Of a stretch of 64,000 nucleotides of DNA, positions 54,710 to 63,715 are shown piece after piece. Location of the stretch: the NCBI GenBank assembly GCA_016296635.1, contig JAEDIZ010000001.1, positions 20,764 through 84,763 on the forward strand. Direction: 5' to 3'. Every line of letters starts with the position of its first letter. Position 1 is the first letter of the stretch. Under the pieces are notes generated by a model. The model saw only the letters and a list, made by a program, of their open reading frames with translations. It did no database searches and was not told where the DNA came from. The DNA is from Oscillospiraceae bacterium (GTDB taxonomy: Bacteria > Bacillota > Clostridia > Oscillospirales > Oscillospiraceae). The position numbers and the translations under genes are program-made.

Positions 54710-55777
54710 ATGTACGAGTTTATTACGGAAAAGACCCTCGAAGAATATGAGCAGTTTGTGCAGTCGCATCCCAAGGGCAATTTTGCCCAGAGCTATCTTT
54801 GGGGCAAGCAGAAGTCCATGTGGGACTGGGACGCCGTCGCCGTGCGAGATGAAAACGGCAAAATCAAGGGCTCTCTTGCGCTGATGACCCGCAAAATGCC
54901 CGGCATCGGCAAGGCTCTCATGTACGGCTGCCGCGGCCCGGTCTGCGATCTCGATGACCGCGAAACCTTTGCGGAGCTGATTGAGGGCGCAAAGGCGCTG
55001 GCAAAGCAGAAGAAGGCCTACTGTATCAAGATCGACCCCGATGTTCCTTCCTCCAACACCGCCTTTTCCGATATGCTCCATTCCTTCGGCTTTCAGAGCA
55101 AGGAGGGCGGTAAGAATTTTGAGGCCATCAATCCGCGCTATGTGTTCAGACTGAATGTTGAGGGTAAGACGGAAGAGGAGCTGATGGCCGGTTTCCATCA
55201 GAAATGGCGCTATAATATCCGCCTTGCCTCCCGCAAGGGCGTAACCGTTCGCATCTGCGGCAAGGAAATGGTGCCCGCTTTCTCTGATCTGATGCTTACC
55301 ACCGGCGTGCGTGACGGCTTCGTCACCAGAAAGCCGGAATATTTTGAAGCCATGCTGGATAACCTCGGCGAGCATTGCCGCCTTTACATGGCCTTCGATG
55401 AAGAAAATACACCCATCGCAGGCACCCTTGCCATCCATTACGGTGACAAGGTGTGGTATCTGTATGGCGCATCCAGCAACGAGCATCGCAACCTGATGCC
55501 CAACTATCTGCTGCAGTGGTGTATGATCCAGTGGGCCGTGGAGGAAAAGTGCCGGGTCTATGATTTCCGCGGCGTTTCCGGTGATGTGTCCGAGGACAAC
55601 CCGCTCTACGGCCTGTTCCGCTTCAAGCAGGGCTTCGGCGGTGACTTCACCGAGTTCGTGGGCGAGATGGATCTGGTGCTGGACAAGCCCCTTTACTGGG
55701 CCTTCGAGCATGGAAAATCTTTGTTCATGGATGTCAGAAAGAAGCTGTATCTCATCAAGAACAGAGATAAGAAATAA
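54710..55777 (+). CDS. FemAB-family peptidoglycan bridge aminoacyltransferase
   Basis: A 355-residue double-GNAT protein of the FemX/FemAB (lipid II amino-acid transferase) family: FAQSYLWGKQK at the N-terminus, KWRYNIRLASRKGV in the tRNA/lipid II region, and VYDFRGVSGD...LYGLFRFKQGFGG at the C-terminus, the most conserved part. It would add an amino acid to the peptidoglycan stem from aminoacyl-tRNA; which one cannot be read. AGAAG lies before ATG 54710. Confidence 0.87.
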   Translation: MYEFITEKTLEEYEQFVQSHPKGNFAQSYLWGKQKSMWDWDAVAVRDENGKIKGSLALMTRKMPGIGKALMYGCRGPVCDLDDRETFAELIEGAKALAKQKKAYCIKIDPDVPSSNTAFSDMLHSFGFQSKEGGKNFEAINPRYVFRLNVEGKTEEELMAGFHQKWRYNIRLASRKGVTVRICGKEMVPAFSDLMLTTGVRDGFVTRKPEYFEAMLDNLGEHCRLYMAFDEENTPIAGTLAIHYGDKVWYLYGASSNEHRNLMPNYLLQWCMIQWAVEEKCRVYDFRGVSGDVSEDNPLYGLFRFKQGFGGDFTEFVGEMDLVLDKPLYWAFEHGKSLFMDVRKKLYLIKNRDKK

Positions 55778-55787
55778 ACACAGGAAA

Positions 55788-55960
55788 GCCTTTATCGGGA
55801 AACTTGGCTCACGAAGCGAACAGATGCAGCCGCACCGTTTTCGCAGAAAACCTTGGCTCGCCCGGACGGGAGAGCTGTCACGCAAAGCGTGACTGAGAGG
55901 GCGACCTCTCCGCCTCGCAGCTGTTCGGCACCTCCCCTGAAAGGGGAGACAAGACTGTTC
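55788..55960. repeat. Palindromic repeat block before alr
   Basis: Contains AGAGCTGTCACGC with GCGTGACTGAGAGG (28-bp block 55873-55900 identical to 36203-36230), CGACCTCTCCGCCTCGC and CTCCCCTGAAAGGGGAG (both also at about 44571-44618). No gene lies here. Confidence 0.75.
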
Positions 55961-56032
55961 AGAAGCGTCCTCGTTCCCAACACAGTATGGTTTTTGGCGC
56001 TTCCGCCTCACTTTTTCCATGGAGGTGTTTCC

Positions 56033-57118
56033 ATGCGATCTTACATCGTTGATACCGCTGCGCTGCGCAGCAATCTTGAAAACTTAAAAACGCGGGCAGG
56101 CGATGCCGTTTTCTGGACTGTTCTCAAGGGAAACGGCTATGGACTCGGCCTTCTTCCCATGGCCGAAATCTGCCGCTCCTGCGGCATTGACCACTTTGCC
56201 GTGACGGAAGTCTCCGACGCTGCCGCCCTGCGTCAGCTGGATGCTGCCGCGCAGATTCTCGTTCTGCAGCCTACCTGCGACAGCCGGGAATTGGAAATGC
56301 TCCTTTCCTCGGATGCCATCGCGACCGTTTCCTCTTTGCAGGACGCCGAGGCGCTGGCGGAAGCAGCAGAAAAGCTCGGCAAAAAACCTGCCGTTCATAT
56401 CAAAATCGACACCGGCATGGGCCGCTACGGCTTTACACCCTCGGAGCTGGACACGATTCTGAAACTGTATGCCAACGAGAACTTCACCGTCACCGGTATT
56501 TACACCCATTTGCATTCCGCCTTCTGCAATGAAGCTGCCTCCCGTGCGCAGGCTTCGGCATTCCAATCCGTTGTGAATGCCGTCCGGCAGGCGGGCTTTG
56601 ATCCCGGCATGGCGCATCTGTGCAATTCCTGCGGTCTGCTGCGTTGGCCGGAATACCGCATGGACGGCGTGCGCGTTGGTTCCGCGATTCTCGGCAGACT
56701 CTCCATCCCCGGCAATTTCGGCCTTTCCCGCATCGGCGTATGCGAAGCCGCCGTTCAGGAGCTGCGCACGCTTCTCAAGGGCAGCACCACCGGCTACGGC
56801 ACTGGCTGGAAGGCCAAGCGCGACACGCAGATCGCCGTTTTCCCCGTGGGTTATTTCCACGGGTTCGGCGCTACCATGGGCGATGATCTGTTCCGTCTGC
56901 GCGACAATCTGCGCAGGATTCTTTCCGCGCTCAAGTCCATTCTTCGCGGCAAGGCGCTCTATGTGACCGTGAACGGCCGCCGCTGCAGGGTGGTCGGTCA
57001 CATCGGCATGCTGCACACCGCCGTGGATGTGACGGGCCTTGACTGCAAGGTCGGCGACATTGCGCAATTCGACATCAATCCGCTGCTGCTCAAGGGCACG
57101 GATGTCATATTCCGTTAA
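56033..57118 (+). CDS. alr: Alanine racemase-family PLP enzyme
   Basis: A 361-residue fold-III PLP protein: N-terminal barrel with PLP lysine K32 (VLKGNGYGLG), KIDTGMGRYGF, and a C-terminal beta domain with a tyrosine in TGYGTGWKA. It should make D-alanine or another D-amino acid for the wall. The PLP and GYFHGF motifs differ from the usual KANAYGHG and GYADG, so substrate preference may differ. GGAGGTG lies before ATG 56033. It is followed 17 bases later by mnmE. Confidence 0.82.
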   Translation: MRSYIVDTAALRSNLENLKTRAGDAVFWTVLKGNGYGLGLLPMAEICRSCGIDHFAVTEVSDAAALRQLDAAAQILVLQPTCDSRELEMLLSSDAIATVSSLQDAEALAEAAEKLGKKPAVHIKIDTGMGRYGFTPSELDTILKLYANENFTVTGIYTHLHSAFCNEAASRAQASAFQSVVNAVRQAGFDPGMAHLCNSCGLLRWPEYRMDGVRVGSAILGRLSIPGNFGLSRIGVCEAAVQELRTLLKGSTTGYGTGWKAKRDTQIAVFPVGYFHGFGATMGDDLFRLRDNLRRILSALKSILRGKALYVTVNGRRCRVVGHIGMLHTAVDVTGLDCKVGDIAQFDINPLLLKGTDVIFR

Positions 57119-57135
57119 ATCGGGAGGAATAAACC

Positions 57136-58497
57136 ATGTCTTATCCCATCGCTGCGGTCGCGACCGGCTGGGCGCGCACGGGCATCGGCGTGATCCGTAT
57201 GTCCGGCGATGACGCCATCCGGCTTGCAAGCCGCGTTTTCAAGCTCAATACCGGCACGCCTCTGGAAAAAGTCCTCGATCGCAAGCTGGTGCTCGGCACG
57301 CTGTTTGACAAAGAAGGCCGCGCCATCGATCATTGCATGGCCACCGTTTCCCATGCGCCCCATTCCTATACCGGCGAGGACGCCGTGGAATTCCAGTGCC
57401 ACGGCTCGCCCGCTATGCTGGCCTCCGCGCTGGAAAGCCTTTTTGCCGTCGGCTTCCGGCAGGCAGGCCCCGGCGAATTTACCCGCAGAGCGTTTCTGAA
57501 TGGGCAGATGGATCTGACGCAGGCGGAAGCCGTCATCGATCTCATTGACGCCGAAACCGCCGATGCCGCCGCCAACGCTGCCGGTCAGGTGGCAGGCGCG
57601 ATCTTTCAGAAAATCGATCCCATCTACAATGATCTCGTGGACATCTGCTCCCATTTCCACGCTGTGCTGGATTATCCCGACGAGGAGATCGAGCCTTTTG
57701 AATTACAGAATTTCTCCGGCACGCTGCACGCCGACATGATGAAGCTGGCAGAGCTTCTGCAAACCGGGCGGCGGGGCGCCATCGTGAAAAACGGCATCCG
57801 CGCCTCCATCCTCGGTGCGCCGAACGCAGGCAAGTCGAGCCTGCTCAACGCTCTCGCTGGCTTTGAGCGCGTCATCGTCACGGACATTCCCGGTACCACG
57901 AGAGACGCCGTGGAGCAGAGCGTCAAGCTGGGACGGCATCTTCTGCGTCTTTTGGATACCGCCGGTATCCGCGAGACGGAGGATACAATCGAACGCATGG
58001 GCGTTGAAAAGAGCGTTGCCGCCGCAAAAAGCTGCGATGTGGCAATCTTTGTTGTGGACGGCTCCCGGGAGCTTACGGACGAAGACCGCGCTGCCATGGA
58101 CGCGGCGCTGGAGGCGCCGGAGTGCATCTGCCTGCTGAACAAATCCGACCTCGGCTGTGTAGTTTCGCCCGGCGATCTGCCCTTTGCCTATGTCGTGCCC
58201 GTCTGCGCAAAGGCAGGCGAGGGACTTGACCTTTTGGAAGAGGCCTTCGACATGATCTTCCCGGATGATGTACCCTGCGACGGGTCGCTTCTCACCAACA
58301 CTCGGCAGGCAGATGCCTGCGCCCGGGCAGGAAAAGCGCTGGAAAGTGCGCTCGATTCCATGAATGCCGGTATCACCCCCGATGCGGTGCTGGTGGATGT
58401 GGAAGCAGCCATGCAGGCGCTCGGCGAGCTGACTGGACGCATCATGCGCGAGGACATCACGAACCGTATTTTTGAACGCTTCTGCGTGGGCAAATAG
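57136..58497 (+). CDS. mnmE: tRNA modification GTPase MnmE
   Basis: A 453-residue GTPase working with MnmG on wobble uridine (cmnm5U34). The N-terminal folate-binding domain starts IAAVATGWARTGIGVIRMSG; the G domain shows GAPNAGKSSLLNAL and DIPGTTRD; the C-terminal catalytic CxGK is present (RFCVGK). mnmG is not nearby, and its usual partners rsmG and noc are elsewhere in the window. Confidence 0.97.
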   Translation: MSYPIAAVATGWARTGIGVIRMSGDDAIRLASRVFKLNTGTPLEKVLDRKLVLGTLFDKEGRAIDHCMATVSHAPHSYTGEDAVEFQCHGSPAMLASALESLFAVGFRQAGPGEFTRRAFLNGQMDLTQAEAVIDLIDAETADAAANAAGQVAGAIFQKIDPIYNDLVDICSHFHAVLDYPDEEIEPFELQNFSGTLHADMMKLAELLQTGRRGAIVKNGIRASILGAPNAGKSSLLNALAGFERVIVTDIPGTTRDAVEQSVKLGRHLLRLLDTAGIRETEDTIERMGVEKSVAAAKSCDVAIFVVDGSRELTDEDRAAMDAALEAPECICLLNKSDLGCVVSPGDLPFAYVVPVCAKAGEGLDLLEEAFDMIFPDDVPCDGSLLTNTRQADACARAGKALESALDSMNAGITPDAVLVDVEAAMQALGELTGRIMREDITNRIFERFCVGK

Positions 58498-58519
58498 CCC
58501 CGCTCGGAAGAAGTCGGCA

Positions 58520-58620
58520 CAAAGCGTCAAATGCGGTTTGTAGGGCAAGGGCTTGCCCTTGCCGTCTGCATTCCATACACACAAATATAAACGGCGGAGG
58601 CAAGCCTCCGCCCTACAATC
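58520..58620. repeat. Palindromic repeat block before the cysteine desulfurase gene
   Basis: Two hairpins, GGCAAGGGCTTGCCCTTGCC (about 58544-58563) and GGCGGAGGCAAGCCTCCGCC (about 58593-58612), each next to TAGGG or CCCTA and joined by ATTCCATACACA. Confidence 0.75.
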
Positions 58621-58647
58621 ATAAAACCATAACCGGAGAACAAACCC

Positions 58648-59766
58648 ATGATCTATCTTGATAATTCCGCTACCACAAAACCCTGTCAGGCCTGCATCGA
58701 CACAATGCTTGACCTGCTTTCCAATGACTGGGGCAATCCCTCCTCTGTCCACGATCTTGGTATCGCCGCCGAGCATCGGCTGAAACAGGCGAGATCGCAG
58801 GTCGCAAACGCCCTCGGCGCAGAGGAAAACCGCGTCTTTTTCACCTCCTGCGGCACCGAAGCCGACAACTGGGCCATCTTCGGCGCAGCGGAGCGGCTCG
58901 GCAAGCGCGGCAAACACATCGTCACCACCGCCGTGGAGCATCACGCCGTGCTGCATCCCATGCAGAAGCTGGAGGCAAAGGGCTTCGAGGTCACCTATCT
59001 GCAGCCGGATGAAACCGGCTTTGTTTCCGTGGATGCGCTGAAGGCTGCCCTTCGTCCGGACACCATCCTCGTTTCTGTTATGATGGTCAACAACGAGACC
59101 GGCGCCGTCATGCCCATTGCGGACATGATCCGCGCCACGCGCCGCCTTTCGCCGCTGGCGCTGTTCCACACGGACGCCGTGCAGGGTTTCCTGAAAGTCC
59201 CCTTCAAGGCAAAAACGCTGGGTGCTGACCTCATTTCCATTTCCGGTCATAAGATCCATGCCTCCAAGGGCGTTGGCGCACTCTATATTAAACCCGGTCT
59301 TCCGCTGCCTGCCTTCATTCAGGGCGGCGGTCAGGAGGGCAATTTCCGCTCCGGCACGGAAAATCTGCCGGGCATTTGCGGCTTCGGCGCTGCCTGCGCT
59401 GATACGGACGCTGCCGCCGACATTGCAAAGATGACCGCGCTGCGCGATCTTGCGCGCAAAAAGCTTGCTGATATTCCCGGCCTTCAGCTCATCGGCAGGC
59501 AGGAGGCTCCTCACATTGTCAACCTCTCGCTGCCGGGTCTTCGCTCGCAGGGCATCATCAACTGCCTGCAGTCCCGAGGCATCTATGTTTCCGCCGGCTC
59601 CGCCTGCTCCAAGGGACACCGCAGCCATGTGCTGGAAAGCATGCACCTCGCACCTGCCGTGATCGACGGCTCTGTGCGTGTTTCCTTCGGACGGGACAAC
59701 ACGGAAGAGGATGTAGACGCTCTGCATGATGCGCTGCTGGAAGCCATCAAGACACTCAAGGGATAA
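58648..59766 (+). CDS. Cysteine desulfurase (NifS/IscS family)
   Basis: A 372-residue PLP enzyme that takes sulfur from cysteine. The N-terminus is IYLDNSATTKP, the PLP lysine is in SISGHKIHASKG, and the persulfide cysteine is in GSACSKGHRSHVL. It resembles NifS/IscS group I. In many bacteria such a gene sits by thiI, iscU or a tRNA thiolation gene; none is adjacent, so its partner is unknown. GGAG lies before ATG 58648. Confidence 0.92.
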   Translation: MIYLDNSATTKPCQACIDTMLDLLSNDWGNPSSVHDLGIAAEHRLKQARSQVANALGAEENRVFFTSCGTEADNWAIFGAAERLGKRGKHIVTTAVEHHAVLHPMQKLEAKGFEVTYLQPDETGFVSVDALKAALRPDTILVSVMMVNNETGAVMPIADMIRATRRLSPLALFHTDAVQGFLKVPFKAKTLGADLISISGHKIHASKGVGALYIKPGLPLPAFIQGGGQEGNFRSGTENLPGICGFGAACADTDAAADIAKMTALRDLARKKLADIPGLQLIGRQEAPHIVNLSLPGLRSQGIINCLQSRGIYVSAGSACSKGHRSHVLESMHLAPAVIDGSVRVSFGRDNTEEDVDALHDALLEAIKTLKG

Positions 59767-59772
59767 CAACAC

Positions 59773-59800
59773 AACCGGGCAGCCTTCGGGCTGCCCGGTT
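59773..59800 (+). terminator. Terminator after the cysteine desulfurase gene
   Basis: AACCGGGCAGCC and GGCTGCCCGGTT with a TTCG tetraloop, then TTTAT. Confidence 0.88.
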
Positions 59801-59802
59801 TT

Positions 59803-59877
59803 TATACTTGTCCACACCATCCACAGCTTCTTCCACATGTTGTGGTTTTCCGCCATTTCCCGCCACAATTTATTGTG
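59803..59877. promoter_or_regulatory. DnaA-box-like cluster and dyad upstream of parB/noc
   Basis: TTGTCCACA (59808-59816, 8/9 to TTATCCACA), CCATCCACA (59817-59825, 7/9) and TCTTCCACA (59829-59837, 7/9) lie in a row, and a TGTGG on the other strand follows. A dyad CACAATTTATTGTG is at 59864-59877. It could be a DnaA-binding region or a chance match. Confidence 0.3.
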
Positions 59878-59959
59878 TTCCGTTTCCTTCTTTCGTGCGA
59901 TTTTGCGGCTGCCGCCGTCTACAATAGATACAGAATCCTTACAGCAGGAGGCATCGGGC

Positions 59960-60775
59960 ATGAGAACACGCGCCGCAAAATCAGTCTTGGAATCGGGTCG
60001 GGTGCTTTTTGTGCCGGTGGGTCAGATCCGTCCCAACCCCTCGCAGCCGCGCAGATTTTTTGACATGGCGGGACTGCAGGAGCTGGCGGCATCCATTGCG
60101 CAGTACGGCGTGCTGCAGCCGCTGACCGTGCGGAAAACCGCAGCGGGCTTCGAGCTGGTAGCGGGAGAGCGCCGTCTGCGCGCATCCAAAATGGCAGGGC
60201 TGCCGGTGGTGCCCTGCATCGTGGCGGCGGTGGACGAGCAGGACTCCTGCATGCTGGCGATGGTGGAAAATCTGCAGCGGCGGGACCTGGACTACATAGA
60301 GCAGGCCGAGGCACTGGCAAGGCTTATGCAGACCTATCATCTCAGCCAGGAGCAGGCCGCGCAGAAAATCGGCAAAAGCCAGTCCGCCGTGGCGAACAAG
60401 CTGCGGCTTCTGCAGCATTCGCCCGCCGTTCTGCAGGCGCTGCGGGAAGGAAAGCTCTCCGAGCGCCATGCCCGGGCGCTGCTGCGCATACGGGGTGAGG
60501 CGGAACGGCTGCGGGTGATCGCCCTCATTTTGCAGAACGACTGGACCGTTGCAAAAACGGAGCAGTTCATAGACGAGCTTGCAAAACCCGTGCCGCCGGA
60601 AAAAAAGGAGCTGGGCGCGTTCAGACTGCGCGATGTCCGCGTTTTTTTCAACTCCGTCAATCACCAGCTGGAGCTGATCCGCGCCGCCGGGATCGAGGCC
60701 GGCTCCGAGCGCCGGGAAACAGACGCGGAAATCGTTCTGACCATCCGCATTCCCAAGAAAACAGGAAAAGGCTAG
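59960..60775 (+). CDS. ParB/Noc-family DNA-binding protein
   Basis: A 271-residue ParB-type CTPase. The N-terminal motif is IRPNPSQPRRFFD, the CTP-binding GERRLRASK and ENLQRRDL boxes follow, then an HTH (LSQEQAAQKIGKSQSAVANK) and a C-terminal dimerisation part. No parA lies next to it, as for Noc (nucleoid occlusion) rather than the ParAB pair. ATG 59960 has AGGAGG 8 bases upstream. Confidence 0.88.
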   Translation: MRTRAAKSVLESGRVLFVPVGQIRPNPSQPRRFFDMAGLQELAASIAQYGVLQPLTVRKTAAGFELVAGERRLRASKMAGLPVVPCIVAAVDEQDSCMLAMVENLQRRDLDYIEQAEALARLMQTYHLSQEQAAQKIGKSQSAVANKLRLLQHSPAVLQALREGKLSERHARALLRIRGEAERLRVIALILQNDWTVAKTEQFIDELAKPVPPEKKELGAFRLRDVRVFFNSVNHQLELIRAAGIEAGSERRETDAEIVLTIRIPKKTGKG

Positions 60776-60893
60776 CACCTCTTTTCGTTCTCACGGAAAA
60801 TTGCCCGCTGCATTTTTTGCAGCGGGTTTTTCCGCCGGAAATGCCAACCTTTCGATACTCACAAATTTTCAGCTCAGAAAACTACTTTTTAGT

Positions 60894-60921
60894 TTGCAAT
60901 ACCTGCGAACTATGATATAGT
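60894..60921 (+). promoter_or_regulatory. ppdK promoter
   Basis: TTGCAA (60894-60899), a 16-base spacer and TATAGT (60916-60921), giving a leader of about 85 bases. Confidence 0.5.
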
Positions 60922-61011
60922 ATATATTTGTCTGAAAAAATCTAAAAAAAAGCAAACGACACGGTTCCGATCGAAAGATGGTCGGATTCCACACCAGAAA
61001 GGGGTTCTCTC

Positions 61012-63642
61012 ATGTCTCACAAGTATGTTTATCTGTTCTCCGAGGGCAACGGCAAGATGCGCGAGCTGCTCGGCGGCAAGGGCGCAAACCTGGCTGAAAT
61101 GACCAACCTTGGTATGCCCGTTCCGCAGGGCTTTACCATTACCACCGAGGCCTGCACGCAGTATTACAAGGATGACCGTCAGATCAATGCTGATATTGAA
61201 GCAGAGATCATGCAGTATGTCGCCACGCTGGAAGAAATGACCGGCAAGAAGTTCGGCGATCTCTACAATCCTCTGCTCGTTTCCGTCCGTTCCGGTGCAA
61301 GAGCTTCCATGCCCGGCATGATGGATACGATCCTGAACCTTGGCCTGAACGATGAGGTCGTTGTTGCATTCGCCAAGAAGACGAACAATCCCCGTTTTGC
61401 ATATGACTCCTACCGCCGTTTCATCCAGATGTACTCCGATGTCGTCATGGAAGTCGGCAAGAAGTACTTTGAGCAGCTCATCGACGAAATGAAAGATCGC
61501 AAGGGCGTCAAGCTCGACACCGAGCTCGATGCTGACGATCTCAAGGAGCTGGCTGAAAAGTTCAAGGCTGAATATAAAGAAAAGCTCGGCGAAGAGTTCC
61601 CGCAGGATCCGAAGATCCAGCTCATGGGCGCCATCAAGGCCGTCTTCCGCAGCTGGGACAACCCCCGCGCCATCTACTATCGCCGCATGAACGATATCCC
61701 CTCCGACTGGGGCACCGCTGTCAACGTTCAGTCCATGGTCTTCGGCAACACCGGTGATACCTCCGGTACCGGCGTCGCTTTCACCCGCAACCCCGCCACC
61801 GGCGAAAAGAAGCTGTTCGGCGAGTTCCTGATGAACGCCCAGGGCGAAGACGTCGTCGCAGGCGTCCGTACCCCGCAGACCATCGACCAGCTGGCTGAGG
61901 TCATGCCCGAGGCTTATGCACAGTTCGTTGATATCTGCGCAAAGCTCGAGTATCACTACCGTGATATGCAGGACATGGAGTTCACCATCGAAGACAAGAA
62001 GCTCTACATGCTGCAGACCCGTAACGGCAAGCGTACCGCTGCCGCTGCCATGAAGATCGCCTGCGATCTGGTCGACGAAGGCATGATCACCGAAGAAGAA
62101 GCCGTCGCCATGATCGACCCGAAGAGCCTCGACGCTCTGCTGCATCCCACCTTTGACCCCGCTGCGCTTAAGAAGGCAAAGGTCATCGGCACCGGTCTGG
62201 CAGCATCCCCCGGCGCTGCCTGCGGCAAGGTCGTCTTTACCGCTGAGACTGCAACTGACTGGGCAAAGAACGGCACCAAGGTCGTTCTCGTCCGCCTGGA
62301 GACCTCTCCGGAAGACATTGAAGGCATGCACTACGCGCAGGGCGTGCTGACCGTTCGCGGCGGCATGACCTCCCACGCAGCCGTTGTTGCCCGCGGCATG
62401 GGCACCTGCTGCGTTTCCGGCTGCGGCGCCATCAAGATGAACGAAGAAGCCAAGACCTTCGAACTGGGCGGCAAGACCTATAAGGAAGGCGACTGGATCT
62501 CCATAGACGGCTCCACCGGCAACATCTACGGCGAAAAGATCAAGACCGCTGCTGCCTCTATCTCCGGCGACTTCAACCGCCTGATGACCTGGGCAGACAA
62601 GTTCCGTAAGCTCGAAGTCCGCACCAATGCCGACACCCCGCGCGACGCAGAACAGGCTGCAGCCTTCGGCGCACAGGGCATCGGCCTGTGCCGTACCGAG
62701 CATATGTTCTTCGAGGCTGACCGTATCAAGGCCATGCGCGAGATGATCGTTTCCGAGACCTCCGAGCAGCGCGAAAGAGCGCTTGCCAAGCTCGAGCCCA
62801 TCCAGCAGGCTGACTTCGAAGCCATTTATGAGGCCATGAAGGGCCGTCCCGTTACAATCCGTCTGCTCGACCCGCCTCTGCATGAGTTCGTTCCCACCGA
62901 CCCGAAGGATATCGAGGAGCTGTCCAAGGAAATGGGTATTTCCGTTGAACACCTCAATCAGATCATTTCCGGCCTGCATGAGTTCAACCCCATGATGGGT
63001 CACCGCGGCTGCCGTCTGGATGTCACCTTCCCGGAAATCGCAAAGATGCAGACCGCTGCCATCATCAAGGCTGCTCTGGCAGTCCGCAGCCGCCGTCCGG
63101 CATGGAAGATCGTTCCTGAAATCATGGTTCCGCTGGTCGGCGAAGTCAAGGAACTGGCATTCGTCAAGTCCATCATTGACAGCACTGCAAAGAAGATCAT
63201 CAAGGAAGCCGGTTCCGATATGGAATACAAGGTTGGCACCATGATCGAGATCCCGCGTGCTGCTCTGACCGCTGATCAGATCGCCACCGAGGCGAAGTTC
63301 TTCTCCTTCGGCACCAATGACCTGACCCAGATGACCTTCGGCTTCTCCCGTGATGACGCAGGCAAGTTCCTCGCTTCCTACTATGACCGCAAGATCTATG
63401 AGTCCGATCCGTTCTCTAAGCTGGACCAGATCGGTGTTGGCCGTCTTGTTCAGATGGCTGCCGAACTGGGCCGTCAGACCCGCCCGGACATCCACCTCGG
63501 CATCTGCGGCGAGCAGGGCGGCGATCCTTCCACCGTCGAGTTCTGCCACAAGATCGGCCTGACCTATGTGTCCTGCAGCCCGTTCCGTGTTCCTATCGCC
63601 CGTCTGGCTGCTGCGCAGGCTGCAATCCGCCAAAAAGGTTAA
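61012..63642 (+). CDS. ppdK: Pyruvate, phosphate dikinase
   Basis: An 876-residue PPDK that interconverts pyruvate, ATP and Pi with PEP, AMP and PPi, a key glycolytic/gluconeogenic step in many anaerobes. The N-terminal ATP-grasp part (GGKGANLAEMTNLGMPVPQG), the phospho-His swivelling domain (GGMTSHAAVVARGMG) and the C-terminal PEP barrel (GTNDLTQMTFGFSRDD, with the catalytic Cys in GICGEQGG) are all complete. Codon use is the most biased in the window, suggesting high expression. GAAAGGGG precedes ATG 61012. Confidence 0.98.
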   Translation: MSHKYVYLFSEGNGKMRELLGGKGANLAEMTNLGMPVPQGFTITTEACTQYYKDDRQINADIEAEIMQYVATLEEMTGKKFGDLYNPLLVSVRSGARASMPGMMDTILNLGLNDEVVVAFAKKTNNPRFAYDSYRRFIQMYSDVVMEVGKKYFEQLIDEMKDRKGVKLDTELDADDLKELAEKFKAEYKEKLGEEFPQDPKIQLMGAIKAVFRSWDNPRAIYYRRMNDIPSDWGTAVNVQSMVFGNTGDTSGTGVAFTRNPATGEKKLFGEFLMNAQGEDVVAGVRTPQTIDQLAEVMPEAYAQFVDICAKLEYHYRDMQDMEFTIEDKKLYMLQTRNGKRTAAAAMKIACDLVDEGMITEEEAVAMIDPKSLDALLHPTFDPAALKKAKVIGTGLAASPGAACGKVVFTAETATDWAKNGTKVVLVRLETSPEDIEGMHYAQGVLTVRGGMTSHAAVVARGMGTCCVSGCGAIKMNEEAKTFELGGKTYKEGDWISIDGSTGNIYGEKIKTAAASISGDFNRLMTWADKFRKLEVRTNADTPRDAEQAAAFGAQGIGLCRTEHMFFEADRIKAMREMIVSETSEQRERALAKLEPIQQADFEAIYEAMKGRPVTIRLLDPPLHEFVPTDPKDIEELSKEMGISVEHLNQIISGLHEFNPMMGHRGCRLDVTFPEIAKMQTAAIIKAALAVRSRRPAWKIVPEIMVPLVGEVKELAFVKSIIDSTAKKIIKEAGSDMEYKVGTMIEIPRAALTADQIATEAKFFSFGTNDLTQMTFGFSRDDAGKFLASYYDRKIYESDPFSKLDQIGVGRLVQMAAELGRQTRPDIHLGICGEQGGDPSTVEFCHKIGLTYVSCSPFRVPIARLAAAQAAIRQKG

Positions 63643-63680
63643 TCAACTTTTCTGAATCGAAAAGGCAACATTTTAACGGA

Positions 63681-63715
63681 AGCCCCGCATTTCTTCGTGA
63701 AATGCGGGGCTTTTT
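63681..63715 (+). terminator. ppdK terminator
   Basis: AGCCCCGCATTTC and GAAATGCGGGGCT form a 13-bp stem followed by TTTTT. Confidence 0.9.

Noticed and set aside
60910..63633. Antisense frame of about 907 codons opposite ppdK
   Set aside because: It mirrors ppdK; strong GC bias at third positions removes stops from the opposite strand. No promoter, ribosome-binding site or motif.
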